A stretch of DNA of 64,000 nucleotides from Lactuca virosa (GCA_928212115.1 CAKMRJ010005523.1:242326110-242390109); one strand, 5' to 3'. Shown: positions 33,088 through 44,935, numbered from the stretch's first letter. Numbers and translations: made by a program. Notes: a model not told the origin generated them from the letters alone.

Positions 33088-34652
33088 TGTAACACCCGAT
33101 TCCTGGTATGTCTTTAATTCAAGAATTTTATGTATTTTTCTCTGGGACTCGACGAGTTGGTGGCCCAACTCGTCGAGTAGAGACGGGATCCGCGGGAAGT
33201 TTAAGTGACCTACTCGACGAGTCGGAGACTGACTCGGCGAGTAGGTGTTGTTTGAGTGAAACCCTAAATTTGAGCCTTCATTGTCCCTTATACTCCCAGA
33301 ACACCTCTTATCGAACCCTAGCCGCTTTGAGTGATCTAAGGCCATTTTTGGTGCTTTTGGGTGGTTTGTGAAGCTTGAAAGGAAGGAAGAAGCTTGGGAA
33401 TTCGAGTTGGGGCTTGTAGATCCAGAGATCTTATTCCATCTTCAGCTCAACCAAGGTAAATGCCACCTGTTTTGGTCTTCCTTTTGGTTGTTCATCTTTA
33501 GGGCTTAGATTTTGGGTGCATTTAGGGCTTTCTAAGCCATTTTCGGATTTGTGAAGTGATTCATGGGGTTCTACTTTCAGATCTGAGTCATTGGAGGGGT
33601 CTCATGGCATAAAGGTGCCAACTCTATGGCCATGAGAGCCCCATGCACATTGTAGAGCACCTTTTATGGACTTGTGAGTCAAAAACCCCATGCATGTGCA
33701 CCAAGTTTGGAACTTTACGTATAAAATGGACATTAGGGGGCCAGATCTATGGTTTTGACGTGTTAAGACCCATTTAAATCGACTGTATAGTAAGGGTCAA
33801 GAAGGGACTCGACGAGTGGTTCTTGGAACTCGGCGAGTCGGTGTGTAATGACCATTAAATCCCTTCTGTGGTTGGACCAGTGGTTCGGGAAGGAAGTCCT
33901 GTAAATGTTTAGACTCGTAAAGGGACCTGGGCATCATGGGACTTGACGAGTGTATGAACAGACTCGACGAGTCCAAGGCAATCTCCCAACCTTGGAAGAT
34001 GGACTCGACGAGTTGTTCTACAACTCGGCGAGTCATAGACTGGACACGTTCTTATGAGGGAGATGAACTCGCCGAGTTGAAGGAAGAACTCGGTGAGTCA
34101 GATGAAGATGGTCCCGATGGTTTGAATGAAGGAAAACTCGACGAGTTCTCGCTAGACTCGACGAGTGGTGTCGGGGTTGGATCGGGTTAGTGGAGCATGG
34201 ACTCGACGAGTTGGTAGACCAACTCGGCGAGTCAGTTCAACTGAGTGTTGGATTTGACCAATGTTGGCTTTGCCTGGTTTTGGTATTGATCCTGGTTGGG
34301 TTGAATGTTCGGTTGATGACTTTAAGGTTTGTGCTTACAGTTTCAGCTTTGGTTTTGACCAATGGGGGAACTCACTAAGCTTTGTGCTTACAGTTTCAGC
34401 TTTGGTTTCAGGTACCTCTTCGTCCAAGGGAAAGGAGTCGGCGGTGTAGCAGTGCATCACACACACACATGGTTTCCGCATAGAGTTTTCTGGGGATGTA
34501 CTCTGATTTATTTTAATTTTAGCGATATGATTTTCAGACACTTTGTTATGTATCTCTTTACTATGACATGGCATGGGAAATGTTTGGTAAACTGAGTTGT
34601 GAAATACTTAATTAAAAATGAAATTTTTGGGCTTGAATTTTGGGATGTTACA
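33088..34652 (+). mobile_element. Gypsy B 5' LTR, with two internal deletions
   Basis: Starts TGTAACACCCG and ends GGGATGTTACA. Relative to the 3' LTR it lacks 32 bp containing the TATA-like CCTATTTAAACG (3' LTR 42656-42687) and about 0.65 kb (3' LTR about 43740-44405), where a short filler repeats GTGCTTACAGTTTCAGCTTT. About 16 ACTCGNCGAGT palindromes were counted, two of them with a C-to-T-type change. Confidence 0.85.
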
Positions 34653-34654
34653 AG

Positions 34655-34668
34655 TTGGTATCAGAGCC
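34655..34668 (+). promoter_or_regulatory. Gypsy B primer-binding site (tRNA-Met type)
   Basis: TTGGTATCAGAGCC starts two bases after the LTR, as in Gypsy A. Confidence 0.85.
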
Positions 34669-35398
34669 CTGGTTTGAGGGATTCGAACACACCCTCGGGG
34701 GTGTCTGGACTCAAACCAAGGGATTAAAAGATTTTTCACAAAGAAAACGGTTTTCTAAAATTCAAGTTAAGGAATTTGAGAAAGAACAAGGTGTGTGATG
34801 CGTGCGACCGGCCGAGCTCAAGTCTCCCCAAGATACCCATACTTGTTATGTTATGACATGTGATATATGATTCTGAGAATTGCATGCTAGACTAGGGCAA
34901 AGGATCTAGGAGGATGCCTTGAATGCCTGTTGTATGAGTTGTATGTTAGGACGGTCTAGTCAGCAGTAGGATAGCCTGGTTAGGTTATGCTTGATGTGGT
35001 TACTCAATGCACGAATGTTGCTTGCTTTGTGCTATAGGGGTCCTGACTAACTTTAACTAACTAGTGAGCGGATATGTAATAGTATCCGCAAGCTAGTTAG
35101 GTAAGGGTGGTAGGGACTCCTAGTGCAGCTGATGGCGGAGAGTAGGCCGGAGAGTGCCCTAGGAAAACCTAGGATGAGATTAGTTGGAAAGGGATATTGG
35201 TTGAGGGACTTGGCGAAGTTGAGGCAATCCTTGAGGAAAGTACGGATAGATGTGGAAGGTAGTATGGGCCCGTACTGCTGGAAGCAGAGGATCCGTACTC
35301 GAGTCAGGGAGGGTCGAGATGGAACCAGGAAACTTGGAGAGTGTGTGAGACCTCTCGAGAGTATGTATGATCCTGACGATTGCGTGTTTATTTTCAGT
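34669..35398 (+). other. Gypsy B untranslated leader
   Basis: No coding signal of its own. The gag frame is open from 35123, but alignment with Gypsy A places the start at 35399, so the upstream 92 codons are probably not translated. Confidence 0.5.
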
Positions 35399-36599
35399 AT
35401 GGTGGTTACACGGCATGGAGCAGGAGGTTCTGGATCAGGATCAGGATCGAGCTCGGGTGCAGGATCCGAGCAGGCTGACGACGGGCTACGCGAGTTCATC
35501 GCGTCTGAGATCACGAGAGGTATCCTTGAGTCGACCCCTGTCATTTTCGGGTCGATCAAGGAGGGGATTATCGAGTTGATGGAGGATCGCCTCCGATCAT
35601 TCAGAAGTGACTTGGCGTCTGACCAAGCGGGTACGTGCACACTGTCCTTTAAGGACTTCAGAGGGAGTGGTGCGTCGAATTTTCATGGGGTGAAGGACCC
35701 CATTGCTGCCAGGAGATGGATCGCAGACATTGAGTCTGCGCAGTTGATGAGCTTCTGCCCGGAAGGGTCGAAGGTCCGCTTTGCTGCGGGATGTTTGAGG
35801 GACAGAGCTAGAGACTGGTGGGAGTCGGTTGGTGACTCGTTGGGAGTTCCAGTCGTCGAGGCTATGACGTGGTCAGATTTCGTGACCAGATTCAGGGCTG
35901 AGTTTGTGCCGACTGTGGAGCTTCAGCAGCTGGCCAGAGAGTTTTTGGATATGAGGCAGACTACGGAGACTGTGGCGGAGATCACTGCCAAGTTACGAGA
36001 GAGAGCATTGTTGGTACCCCAGTATGCGGGAGATGAGGAGATGCGGAAGACCCGCTACCATGATATGTTGAGGGCTGATATTCGGGAGCATGTCAGCTAT
36101 TCAGCCTGCCCGACCCTGGAGTCTATGATTGCCAGGGCGCGGGAGAGGGAGCTCGATTTGGAGCACGTCAGGAAGAGGAAAGCAGAGACTGAGCAGGTGA
36201 CAGGGGTTTCGGGGAAGAAACCCAAGGGATCCGACGTTAGGTCGAAGGGCCAGCCAGGCCAGAGCCGCTGCAGGAAATGTTGCAGGCCGCATGAGGGAGC
36301 TTGTAGAGCGGGATCGACCGGCTGCTACAAGTGCGGCAAGACGGGGCACTTTGGCAGAGATTGTACTGCCCCCGCCCCCACAATGCAGATGTCAGACCTG
36401 ATTTGCTTCCATTGCAATCAGAGGGGTCATAAGAAGGCCAACTGCCCTAGATTGACAGCAGCGCCAGCGGCGGCGCCGACTCCAATGACAGCGCGGGTTA
36501 CGGATGGCCGGAAGGCCAAGGTAGAGGCTCCAGTGGTGCGGAGCCGAGCATTTCAGTTGACAGCCGAGGAGGCAAGCGTTGCACCTGATGTGGTGACGG
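35399..36599 (+). CDS. Gypsy B gag, intact reading frame
   Basis: About 400 codons from ATG (MVVTRHGAGGSGSGSG) without a stop. The capsid region has FKDFRGSGASNFHG..DP and RARDWWESVGDS; the C-terminal nucleocapsid has CYKCGKTGHFGRDC and CFHCNQRGHKKANC, two CCHC zinc knuckles that bind RNA. Particles would form in the cytoplasm. The frame runs on for 23 codons past 36599 through the putative intron and stops at TAG 36668-36670, so unspliced RNA can give free Gag. Confidence 0.85.
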
Positions 36600-36670
36600 G
36601 TATGATTTCTTTTTATGCTTTTATATTATGTCGCTGTGATTTTGATATGCTATGTATGTGCTCTGTTTAG
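36600..36670 (+). other. Putative gag-protease intron of Gypsy B (71 nt)
   Basis: GTATGATTTC...CTCTGTTTAG. Splicing joins VVTG of gag to SFHVNGIPV of protease in frame. Without splicing, gag ends at the TAG whose last two bases are also the acceptor AG. It is T-rich, as plant introns are. Position matches the 67-nt interval in Gypsy A. Confidence 0.6.
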
Positions 36671-36951
36671 GATCGTTCCATGTGAACGGTATCCCAGTTC
36701 AGGTATTGTTTGATTCGGGTGCTACCCGATCGTTTGTCTCTCTTGCGCTTAGCAAGAAGTTTCCTGAGTCTTCGGGTATGTTGGATTTCCCTTTAGAGGT
36801 CGAGATTGCGGACGACCGGTCAGTGCGAGCATCAGAGGTCTACCAAGATTGTGTTTTGAGGCTGTTTGAGGAATGTTACCTGGTAGACTTGGTTCCCATA
36901 CCTTTACGGGGGAACAAGGTTATTATTGGTATGGATTGGCTAAGCCCCAAT

Positions 36952-37704
36952 TGTTGGATTAATGTCTAAGTCCATAACTATAATTGGTAAGACTTGACCC
37001 GACCCGGCATGGTCCATTTGGGTTGCATGGCATCATGCATTTGGATAGACTATAATGAGAGAAATAACACTTAAGGTTGGTTAATATATTATAAGTTCTA
37101 ATATATTAATAAGGTTATTTAATTAGTATTGATCAAGAATTAATTTGGAATTAATTAAGTGATCAAAAGGAGACTAACTAAATATATGGGTTGATTGTGT
37201 AAATCATTCATTCTTATATATGTGGGCTTGTGATACAAGATTCCTTATGTTGGACTAAGTCCATGGGTTGACCCATGGATACTCCATGGAGGTTAAAATC
37301 CATGGAGCATAAGGAATGGGTAAAGTTATGAGTTACATGGTGTAACCCTAATAGCCACCATATAAAAGAATCTCATGGCTCAAGAAATCGTACACTAATG
37401 TGTGAGTGTGAGGGCTAGACGATTTCAAGGAGTGTTCAAGTTTCTCTCAAGTTATTCCAAGTGTATTTGGTGTTGTGTGAACCATTTGAGGTGTCACACT
37501 TGGGGCGCTAGGCACTCAAGCTTCATGAAGACATTCTACATCAAAGAGGTATGTATTCTATCTTGTTATATTTATTATTTTGTATGCTAGATTAGGATAA
37601 TACCTTGAATGTTCATAATTGTATGTATAATAGAGAAAACATAGATCCAAGGTATTTAGGGTTGCATGTACACTTAGGAGTGTTAGAATGCTCATAACCC
37701 AACA
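36952..37704 (+). mobile_element. Solo Copia-type LTR in Gypsy B protease (753 bp)
   Basis: TGTTGGATTAATG...AACCCAACA, flanked by CCAAT at 36947-36951 and 37705-37709. It resembles the LTRs of the Copia elements at 46507-54166 and 61118-61869, sharing TGGTCCATTTGGGTTGCA and the AACATAGATCCAAGG box. No open reading frame of note. Confidence 0.9.
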
Positions 37705-39202
37705 CCAATGGGGCAGTGATTGACTGCGCGCAGCAGTTGGTGCGGATCAGGACCCCGAGTGGGGGAGAGCTGGTGATTCAGGGCGAGAGGCCACAGCGAG
37801 GACCAGCTTTATGTTCAGCAGTGAGAGCTAGGCGCTACTTTTAGCAGGGTTGCCCAGGATTTGTCGCTTATGTTATGGATACCCGCGAGGCGGGTAAGGC
37901 GACAGTGGGCGATGTGCCAGTGGTACGAGAGTTTGCGGATGTATTCCCCGAGGAGTTGCCTGGGATACCTCTGGAAAGGCAGGTAGAGTTCAGAATCGAC
38001 CTAGTCCCTGGTGCGGCTCCGATAGCCAAGGCACCGTATCGGTTGGCTCCTCCTGAGATGCAGGAGTTGTCTACACGGTTGCAGGAGCTGTTAGACAAGG
38101 GATTCATTAGACCGAGCAGTTCACCCTGGGGAGCCCCGATTCTGTTTGTAAGGAAGAAGGACGGGTCGCATCGGATGTGTATAGATTATCGGGAGTTAAA
38201 TAAGGTAACGGTGAAGAACCGTTACCCACTACCGAGGATTGATGACCTCTTTGACCAGCTACAGGGAGCATCTTGGTTCTCTAAGATTGATCTGCGTTCA
38301 TGATATCATCAGATGAGGGTCAGAGAGGAGGATGTGCAGAAGACCGCGTTTCGGACGCGCTATGGTCACTATGAGTTTGTGGTGATGCCTTTCGGGCTCA
38401 CCAATGCTCTTGCCGCGTTCATGGATCTCATGAATCGCGTGTGCAGACCGATATTGGATCGGTCTGTGATAGTTTTCATTGACGACATCTTGGTTTATTC
38501 CAAGACTCGAGAGCAGCATGAGGAGCACTTACGGGAGGTTCTGGATACCTTGAGGAGGGAGAACTTGTATGCGAAGTTCTCCAAGTGCGAGTTCTGGTTG
38601 TGCGAGGTGCAGTTTTTGGGGAACCTTTTCAATCAGAACGGGATTTCGGTTGACCCGGCCAAGGTGGAGGCCGTGATGAGGTGGGAGGTTCCGAGGTCTC
38701 CATCTGATATTCGGAGCTTTCTGGGTTTGGCAGGCTACTATCGGAGATTCATTCAGGACTTCTCCAATATACTCGTGCCCCTGACCCGACTGACGAGGAA
38801 GGTTGTGGTCTTTCACTGGGGGCCTGAGCAGCAGGCTGCGTTTGAGACCTTGAGACGGAGATTGTGCGAGGCGCCAATCTTAGCCCTACCGGAGGGCATG
38901 GAGGATTTTGTTGTATATTGTGATGCGTCCATCTCAGGTTTGGGCGCGGTATTGATGCAGAGGGGGCATGTTATAGCTTACGCTTCGAGGCAGCTGAAGC
39001 CTCACGAGGCGAATTATCCGACGCATGATTTGGAGCTGGGGGCTGTTGTTTTCGCCCTCAAGATTTGGCGCCATTACCTCTATGGGGTTCTTTGTACCAT
39101 TTACACGGACCACAAGAGCCTGAGGTATCTCATGGACCAGCCAAATATGAATATGAGGCATCGTCGGTGGCTTGATGTGGTAAAGGATTATGATTGCGAG
39201 AT

Positions 39203-40889
39203 TGTAACATCCGGATTTTCAGGGATATTATCGTGTAGTTTGATCTTGTGATTAAAGAAGAGACTCGACGAGTTGAGAGTCCAACTCGCCGAGTCGAGCC
39301 GGGTTTTTCCCGTGGACTTAATGAGTGGACTCGACGAGTCAGAGGAGGGACTCGCCGAGTAGACGTTGATTAGAGAAACCCTAATTTCCAGGGTTTGGGA
39401 CCTATTTAAAGGCACTTATAGCCTCATTTGTGGCCACCCTTCCCCTGGAAGCAAACCCTAAAGGTCATTTGAGCTAGGAAGTGAGAGAGAAGCTATCTTG
39501 GGATTTTTAGTGCATCAATTGATAAGAAGAGAAGGAGATCAAGCAAGGATCAAAAGGGGGAAAGTTGGATTCAGGGATAGATCGTCCAGAGCTTCTGAGG
39601 AAGGTAAAAGTCTGCACCTTTCTCATTATTTTGGTTAGATCTCATGTGTTTGGAGTTCTAGGGCTTTTACCACCTTTGGTTTGGGACTTTGAGTAAAATG
39701 GATTAGCTAGAAGCCTAGTCCTCAGATCTGGACCTTGTGAGGTCCCTAGAGTCCAAAGGTCCCAACTTTATTCATCCAAATGAGGGTTGTTGTGCTTAAC
39801 ACCTTAAGAAGGGCTTGTTTTGGCATTTTGAGGCATTTATGCCATGCATGAACGTAAAGGTCGAGACTTTATGTGTCTCTGGTGTCTTAAAGGGCTAGAT
39901 CTAGGGTTTGGAATGAGAGATTTGACTTTGGACGTCTGAATGAGGAATCAGACCGAGGGGACTCGTCGAGTCCATGAGTTGACTCGACGAGTCAGTGAGG
40001 GTTTGTCCCGATGAGCTTGAGCATGCAATAGCTCGACGAGTTGGGGGTCAACTCGACGAGCTGCGCTGGACCTTCACGAGACTTCTGAGGATGTGAGTGG
40101 ACTCGACAAGTTGCATGAGTGCACTCGACGAGTCGGGTCAGACATGGACTGTTGACTCGAGTTTGACTTCTGTTGACTCTGGGGTTTGGTCAACATGAGT
40201 AATGGAGACCATGGAGGGGTAAAATGGTCTTTTACCCGATTCAAGAGTTAGAGAGAGAAGAATAGCCCTTATTTATTAGGGTCGTATAAAGAGTATTGAG
40301 TAGAGATATTCATCTTTTGTGCTAGGCGGAGGCTAGTTCGAGTTTCGGGTGCGAGGGTATTTACTTGCTGCTTGTCAGGTGAGTCTTCTCACTATACTTT
40401 ACCTTGAGTGGTAATTAGAGTTATGTGACAGAGTATCTTGTATGCTATGTATGTGATGTGTTGCACTGCATTATTTCTATGTGATTTATGCTGTGTGTAT
40501 TCCAGAGTTTACAGAGTTAGGACCGGAAGGTCCACAGAGTTAGGACCAGAGGGTCCACAGAGTTAGGACCAGAGGGTCCGCAGAGTTAGGGCCACTGGGC
40601 CCACAGAGTTATAGCCTCGAGTGGCTAATATGTGTTATATGTGGTATTTTGGGTAACTCACTAAGCTTTGTGCTTACAGTGTTATGTGTTATGTGTTTCA
40701 GGTTTTCTCAGTATCGCGGGACGACATCGGCTTGATTGTACACACCAGAGAAAGAGTTGTATTTTGAGGATCCTGGATTATTACTGGAGTTGTGCTTGTA
40801 TTTTGAATAAACGAGATTTCTATACAATATGTTATGAAAAGTATGCGATTTTGAAATGAAAAATCTGTTTGAAAAATTTGGGTGTTACA
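39203..40889 (+). mobile_element. Solo Gypsy-type LTR in Gypsy B RNase H region (1687 bp)
   Basis: TGTAACATCCGG...GGGTGTTACA, flanked by GAGAT at 39198-39202 and 40890-40894. It has ACTCGNCGAGT palindromes both before the TATA-like CCTATTTAAAGG (39400) and after it, a donor-like AGGTGAGTCTTCTCACT (40377), a 25-bp tandem repeat and ACTCACTAAGCTTTGTGCTT. Related to the Gypsy B LTR but a distinct family. Confidence 0.9.
40506..40624. repeat. 25-bp tandem repeat x 5 with GGACC..GGTCC palindromes
   Basis: Units of ACAGAGTTAGGACCAGAGGGTCC (split here as ACAGAGTTAGG + ACCAGAGGGTCC), with compensating changes in one unit (GGGCCACTGGGCCC) and a last diverged unit. Lies in the LTR's putative leader intron. 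Confidence 0.85.
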
Positions 40890-42469
40890 GAGATCCTCTA
40901 CCACCCGGGGAAGGCCAATGTCGTGGCCGATGCGCTTAGCTGCAAGGCAGCGCCGATCAGGGACATTTGTCTGAGGATGACAGTTGTGACTCCGCTGTTG
41001 GAGCAGATTCGGGAGGCCCAGAAGGAGGCCATAAAGAAGGAACATCGGAAGAGCGAGCGTATCGTGGGCCAGGTTTCCTCCTTCGACTATGATAGCCGAG
41101 GATTGTTGACTCTTCACTGTAGGGTGTGGGTCCCTTATCATGGGGGTGTGCGCCAGGTATTGATGGCAGAGGCGCACAAGTCCAGGTTCTCTATCCATCC
41201 CGGGGTGACGAAGATGTACATGGATCTTCGTCTCGATTATTGGTGGCCCTGTATGAAGAGGGACATAACTTGGGTTGTGGAAAGGTGTTTGACCTGTAGG
41301 AAGGTCAAGGTTGAGCACCAGAGACCTCACGGCAAGGTCCAGCCGTTGGATATCCCACTGTGGAAGTGGGAGGATATTACTATGGACTTCATTACGAAGC
41401 TTCCCAGGACCGCGCGAGGAGTAGATTCGATTTGGGTCATCGTTGATCGATTGAACAAGAGCGCCCATTTTATTCCGATTCAGGAGAGTATTTCGGCCGA
41501 AACATTGGCCGACATCTATATTAGGGAGGTAGTGGCGCGACACGGGGTGCCAGTTTCAGTGATCTCAGATAGGGATGTGCGGTTCACTTCCAGGTTTTGG
41601 AAGAAGTTTCACGACGAGCTGGGTACTCGCCTGCATTTTAGTACCGCCTTTCACCCGCAGAAGGATGGCCAGAGCGAGCGGACCATCCAGACTCTGGAGG
41701 ATATGCTGCAGGCGTGTGTTTTGGACTTCGGAGGTAGTTGGGATACTTACCTTCCTTTGGCGGAGTTCTCTTATAATAACAGTTATCATGCGAGCATCGA
41801 CCGTCCTCCTTTCGAGATGTTGTATGGGAGGAAGTGCAGGACCCCGATATGTTGGGGAGAGGTCGGACAGAGAGTCATGGGGAGTACCGAAGTAGTACTC
41901 AAGACTATGGAAAGGATCCAGCAGGTTCAGAGCAGGGTTCAGACCGCTCAGAGTCGGCAGAAAAGTTATGCCGACAAGCGTTGACCGGACCTGGAGTTCC
42001 AGGTCGGGAATATGGTGCTCCTGAAGGTGTCGCCTTGGAAGGGCGTCGTTCGATTCAGGAAGCGGGGCAAGCTGGGCCCCAGGTATATTGGACCCTTCAG
42101 GGTTCTAGCCCGGGTGGGCAAGGTGGCATATAGGCTGGATCTGCCAGCCGAACTCAGTCAGATTCATAGCACATTTCATGTCTCCCAGTTGCGGAAATGC
42201 TTGGTAGACGATTCGGCGGTGGTGCCTTTGGAGGATATTCAGGTTGATGACAGCCTGAACTACATCGAGCGACCAGTGGCAATCCTTGACAGGAAGTCAA
42301 GGGATCTAAGGAACAAGAGAGTGGAGCCGGTAAAGGTGCAGTGGCAGCACCGAAAGGGCTCAGAATGGACCTGGGAGCCAGAGGACGAGATGAGAGAAAA
42401 TTACCCCGAGCTTTTTGAGGATCGAGCAGCAGACTTCGAGGACGAAGTCTAAGATAAGTGGGGGAGATT

Positions 42470-44701
42470 TGTAACACCCGATTCCTGGTATGTCTTTAAT
42501 TCAAGAATTTTATGTATTTTTCTCTGGGACTCGACGAGTTGGTGGCCCAACTCGTCGAGTAGAGACGGGATCCGCGGGAAGTTTAAGTGACCTACTCGAC
42601 GAGTCGGAGACTGACTCGGCGAGTAGGTGCTGTTTGAGTGAAACCCTAAATTTGAGGGTTTGCACCCTATTTAAACGTCTTATTGTAGCCTTCATTGTCC
42701 CTTATACTCCCAGAACACCTCTTATCGAACCCTAGCCGCTTTGAGTGATCTAAGGCCATTTTTGGTGCTTTTGGGTGGTTTGTGAAGCTTGAAAGGAAGG
42801 AAGAAGCTTGGGAATTCGAGTTGGGGCTTGTAGATCCAGAGATCTTATTCCATCTTCAGCTCAACCAAGGTAAATGCCACCTGTTTTGGTCTTCCTTTTG
42901 GTTGTTCATCTTTAGGGCTTAGATTTTGGGTGCATTTAGGGCTTTCTAAGCCATTTTCGGATTTGTAAAGTGATTCATGGGGTTCTACTTTCAGATCTGA
43001 GTCATTGGAGGGGTCTCATGGCATAAAGGTGCCAACTATATGGCCATGAGAGCCCCATGCACATTGTAGAGCACCTTTTATGGACTTTTGAGTCAAAAAC
43101 CCCATGCATGTGCACCAAGTTTGAAACTTTACGTATAAAATGGACATTAGGGGGCCATATCTATGGTTTTGACGTGTTAAGACCCATTTAAATCGACTGT
43201 ATAGTAAGGGTCAAGAAGGGACTCGACGAGTGGTTCTTGGAACTTGGCGAGTTGGTGTGTAATGACCACTAAATCCCTTTTGTGGTTGGACCAGTGGTTC
43301 GGGAAGGAAGTCCCGTAAATGTTTAGACTCGTAAAGGGACCTGGGAATCATGGGACTCGACGAGTGTATGAACAGACTCGACGAGTCCAAGGAAATCTCC
43401 CAACCTTTGAAGATGGACTCGACGAGTTGTTCTACAACTCGGCGAGTCATAGACTGGACACGTTCTTATGAGGGAGATGAACTCGCCGAGTTGAAGGAAG
43501 AACTCGGCGAGTCGGATGAAGATGGTCCCGATGGTTTGAATGAAGGAAAACTCGATGAGTTCTCCCTAGACTCGACGAGTGGTGTCGGGGTTGGATCGGG
43601 TTAGTGGAGCATGGACTCGACAAGTTGGTAGACCAACTCGGCGAGTCAGGTCAACTGGGTGTTGGCTTTGACTAATGTTGACTTTGCCTGGTTTTGGTAT
43701 TAACCCTGGTTGGGTTGAATGTTCGGTTGATGACTTGAAGTTTGTCGTGTAGGGATTGAGGAGTCGAGGAGAGACGACCTTCACGCCGAGGACAGTTCAG
43801 ACACTAAACGATATCGAGGTGAGTTACCTTCCAGTAGAAGTGGGTCTAAGGTACCAAGGCCGGCCCACTAGTAATTGTTAGTTGGGATGATTATCTTTTT
43901 GGTAATTGCCTGGTCTGTTATTGTTGGATATGCGAGTATGCTAGATTGATAGATATGTGAGTATGCTAGTTTGCTAGTGCTATGTTATGTGAGATAGTAT
44001 CAGTAGTAGGGGACTAGTCCCCGATCCAGTCGCTAGGACCAATGGGTAGGTCGGACACCCCAGATATGTCTGACAGCATGATTATGAAATGATATTATGT
44101 GTTAGTAGTAGGGGTGAAATAGTCCCCGTGTTCGGTTGAGATAGACCGGAGGGTAGGTCGGCACCCCAGAATGGCTTGACATGGGTAGGTCAGCACCCCA
44201 GAATGGCTTGACATGGGTAGGTCAGCACCCCAGAAGAGCTTGACATGGGTAGGTCAGCACCCCAGAACAGCTGGACATGGGTAGGTCAGCACCCCAGAAT
44301 GGCTTGACATGGGTAGGTCAGCACCCCAGAATGGCTTGGCACGGGTAGGACGGGCGCCCCAGAATTGCCCGGTAGTATGTATGCTATGTGTTTGTATGGT
44401 ATGTGGTATGATGGGGGAACTCACTAAGCTTTGTGCTTACAGTTTCAGCTTTGGTTTCAGGTACCTCTTCGTCCAAGGGGAAGGAGCCGGCGGTGTAGCA
44501 GCGCATCACACACACACATGGTTTCCGCATAGAGTTTTCTGGGAATGTACTCTGATTTATTTTACTTTTGACGATATGATTTTCAGACACTTTGTTATGT
44601 ATCTTTTTACTATGACATGGCATGGGAAATGTTTGGTAAACTGAGTTGTGAAATACTTAATTAAAAATGAAATTTTTGGGCTTGAATTTTGGGATGTTAC
44701 A
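42470..44701 (+). mobile_element. Gypsy B 3' LTR (2232 bp)
   Basis: TGTAACACCCG...GGGATGTTACA directly after a GTGGGGGAGATT polypurine tract. It retains the TATA-like CCTATTTAAACG (42669) and the full leader-intron region with donor AGGTGAGTTACC (43817), both missing from the 5' LTR. Confidence 0.9.
44140..44375. repeat. 33-bp tandem repeat, about 7 units, in the Gypsy B 3' LTR
   Basis: Units of GGGTAGGTCAGCACCCCAGA followed by ATGGCTTGACAT, nearly identical in the middle units and diverging at both ends. Absent from the 5' LTR because of its deletion. Confidence 0.9.
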
Positions 44702-44706
44702 TCGGG

Positions 44707-44935
44707 AGAGCTCATCGGACGAGAAGTTGGCCAACATGTATATTCGCGAGATTGTTGCTCGCCATGGGGTTCCGGTCTCTATTATTTCAGATTGTGATGT
44801 TCGGTTCACCTCCCGTTTTTGGCAGAAGTTCCATGATGAACTAGGCACGAGGCTACACTTCATCACAGCTTATCATCCGCAGACCGACAGTTAGAGCGAG
44901 CGGATGATTCAGACTCTCGAGGATATGTACCAAGT
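44707..44935 (+). pseudogene. Gypsy A integrase core, continuation after Gypsy B
   Basis: Continues the frame broken at 33087: ESSSDEKLANMYIREIV, then ISDCDVRFTSRFWQKFHDE and a SERMIQTLED that keeps the final catalytic Glu region. A TAG at 44892 interrupts it. Coding stops abruptly at about 44935, where the sequence jumps into the middle of the 3' LTR. The rest of integrase and any chromodomain are deleted. Confidence 0.85.

Larger units (their letters stand above)
36671..42452 (+). pseudogene. Gypsy B pol (protease, RT, RNase H, integrase, chromodomain), interrupted
   Basis: Coding pieces are 36671-36951, 37710-39202 and 40895-42452, split by two solo LTRs. Protease has LFDSGATRSFVSL. RT has FPEELPGIPLERQ, and its catalytic FIDDILVYSK is near 38480. 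RNase H has DASISGLGAVLMQRG and DHKSLRYLMDQ. Integrase has HKSRFSIHPG..CLTCRK, TMDFITKLPR and ISDRDVRFTSRFW, with the final Glu in DGQSERTIQTLED. The C-terminal chromodomain-like RPVAILDRKSRDLRNK..VKVQWQHRKGSEWTWEPE places it in the chromovirus clade. In-frame stops: TAG 37842, TGA 38301, TGA 41982. Only three stops suggest a fairly recent loss of function. Confidence 0.9.
33088..44701 (+). mobile_element. Gypsy B: full-length chromovirus (Tekay/Del-like), nested in Gypsy A
   Basis: Two LTRs (33088-34652 and 42470-44701), a tRNA-Met primer site, gag, pol with chromodomain, a polypurine tract (GTGGGGGAGA, before 42470) and an exact 5-bp duplication. Total 11.6 kb, of which about 2.45 kb is two solo LTRs inserted in pol. 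The LTRs agree closely outside two deletions in the 5' LTR. Confidence 0.9.

Noticed and set aside
33145..34230. CRISPR-like array from regularly repeated ACTCGNCGAGT palindromes
   Set aside because: Plant nuclear DNA, repeat unit only 11 bp, irregular spacing, no cas genes. These are LTR-internal palindromes.
35053..35640. 195-residue minus-strand frame
   Set aside because: Antisense shadow of the Gypsy B leader and gag. No similarity.
40698..41543. 281-residue minus-strand frame
   Set aside because: Antisense to Gypsy B integrase and crosses a clear LTR border.
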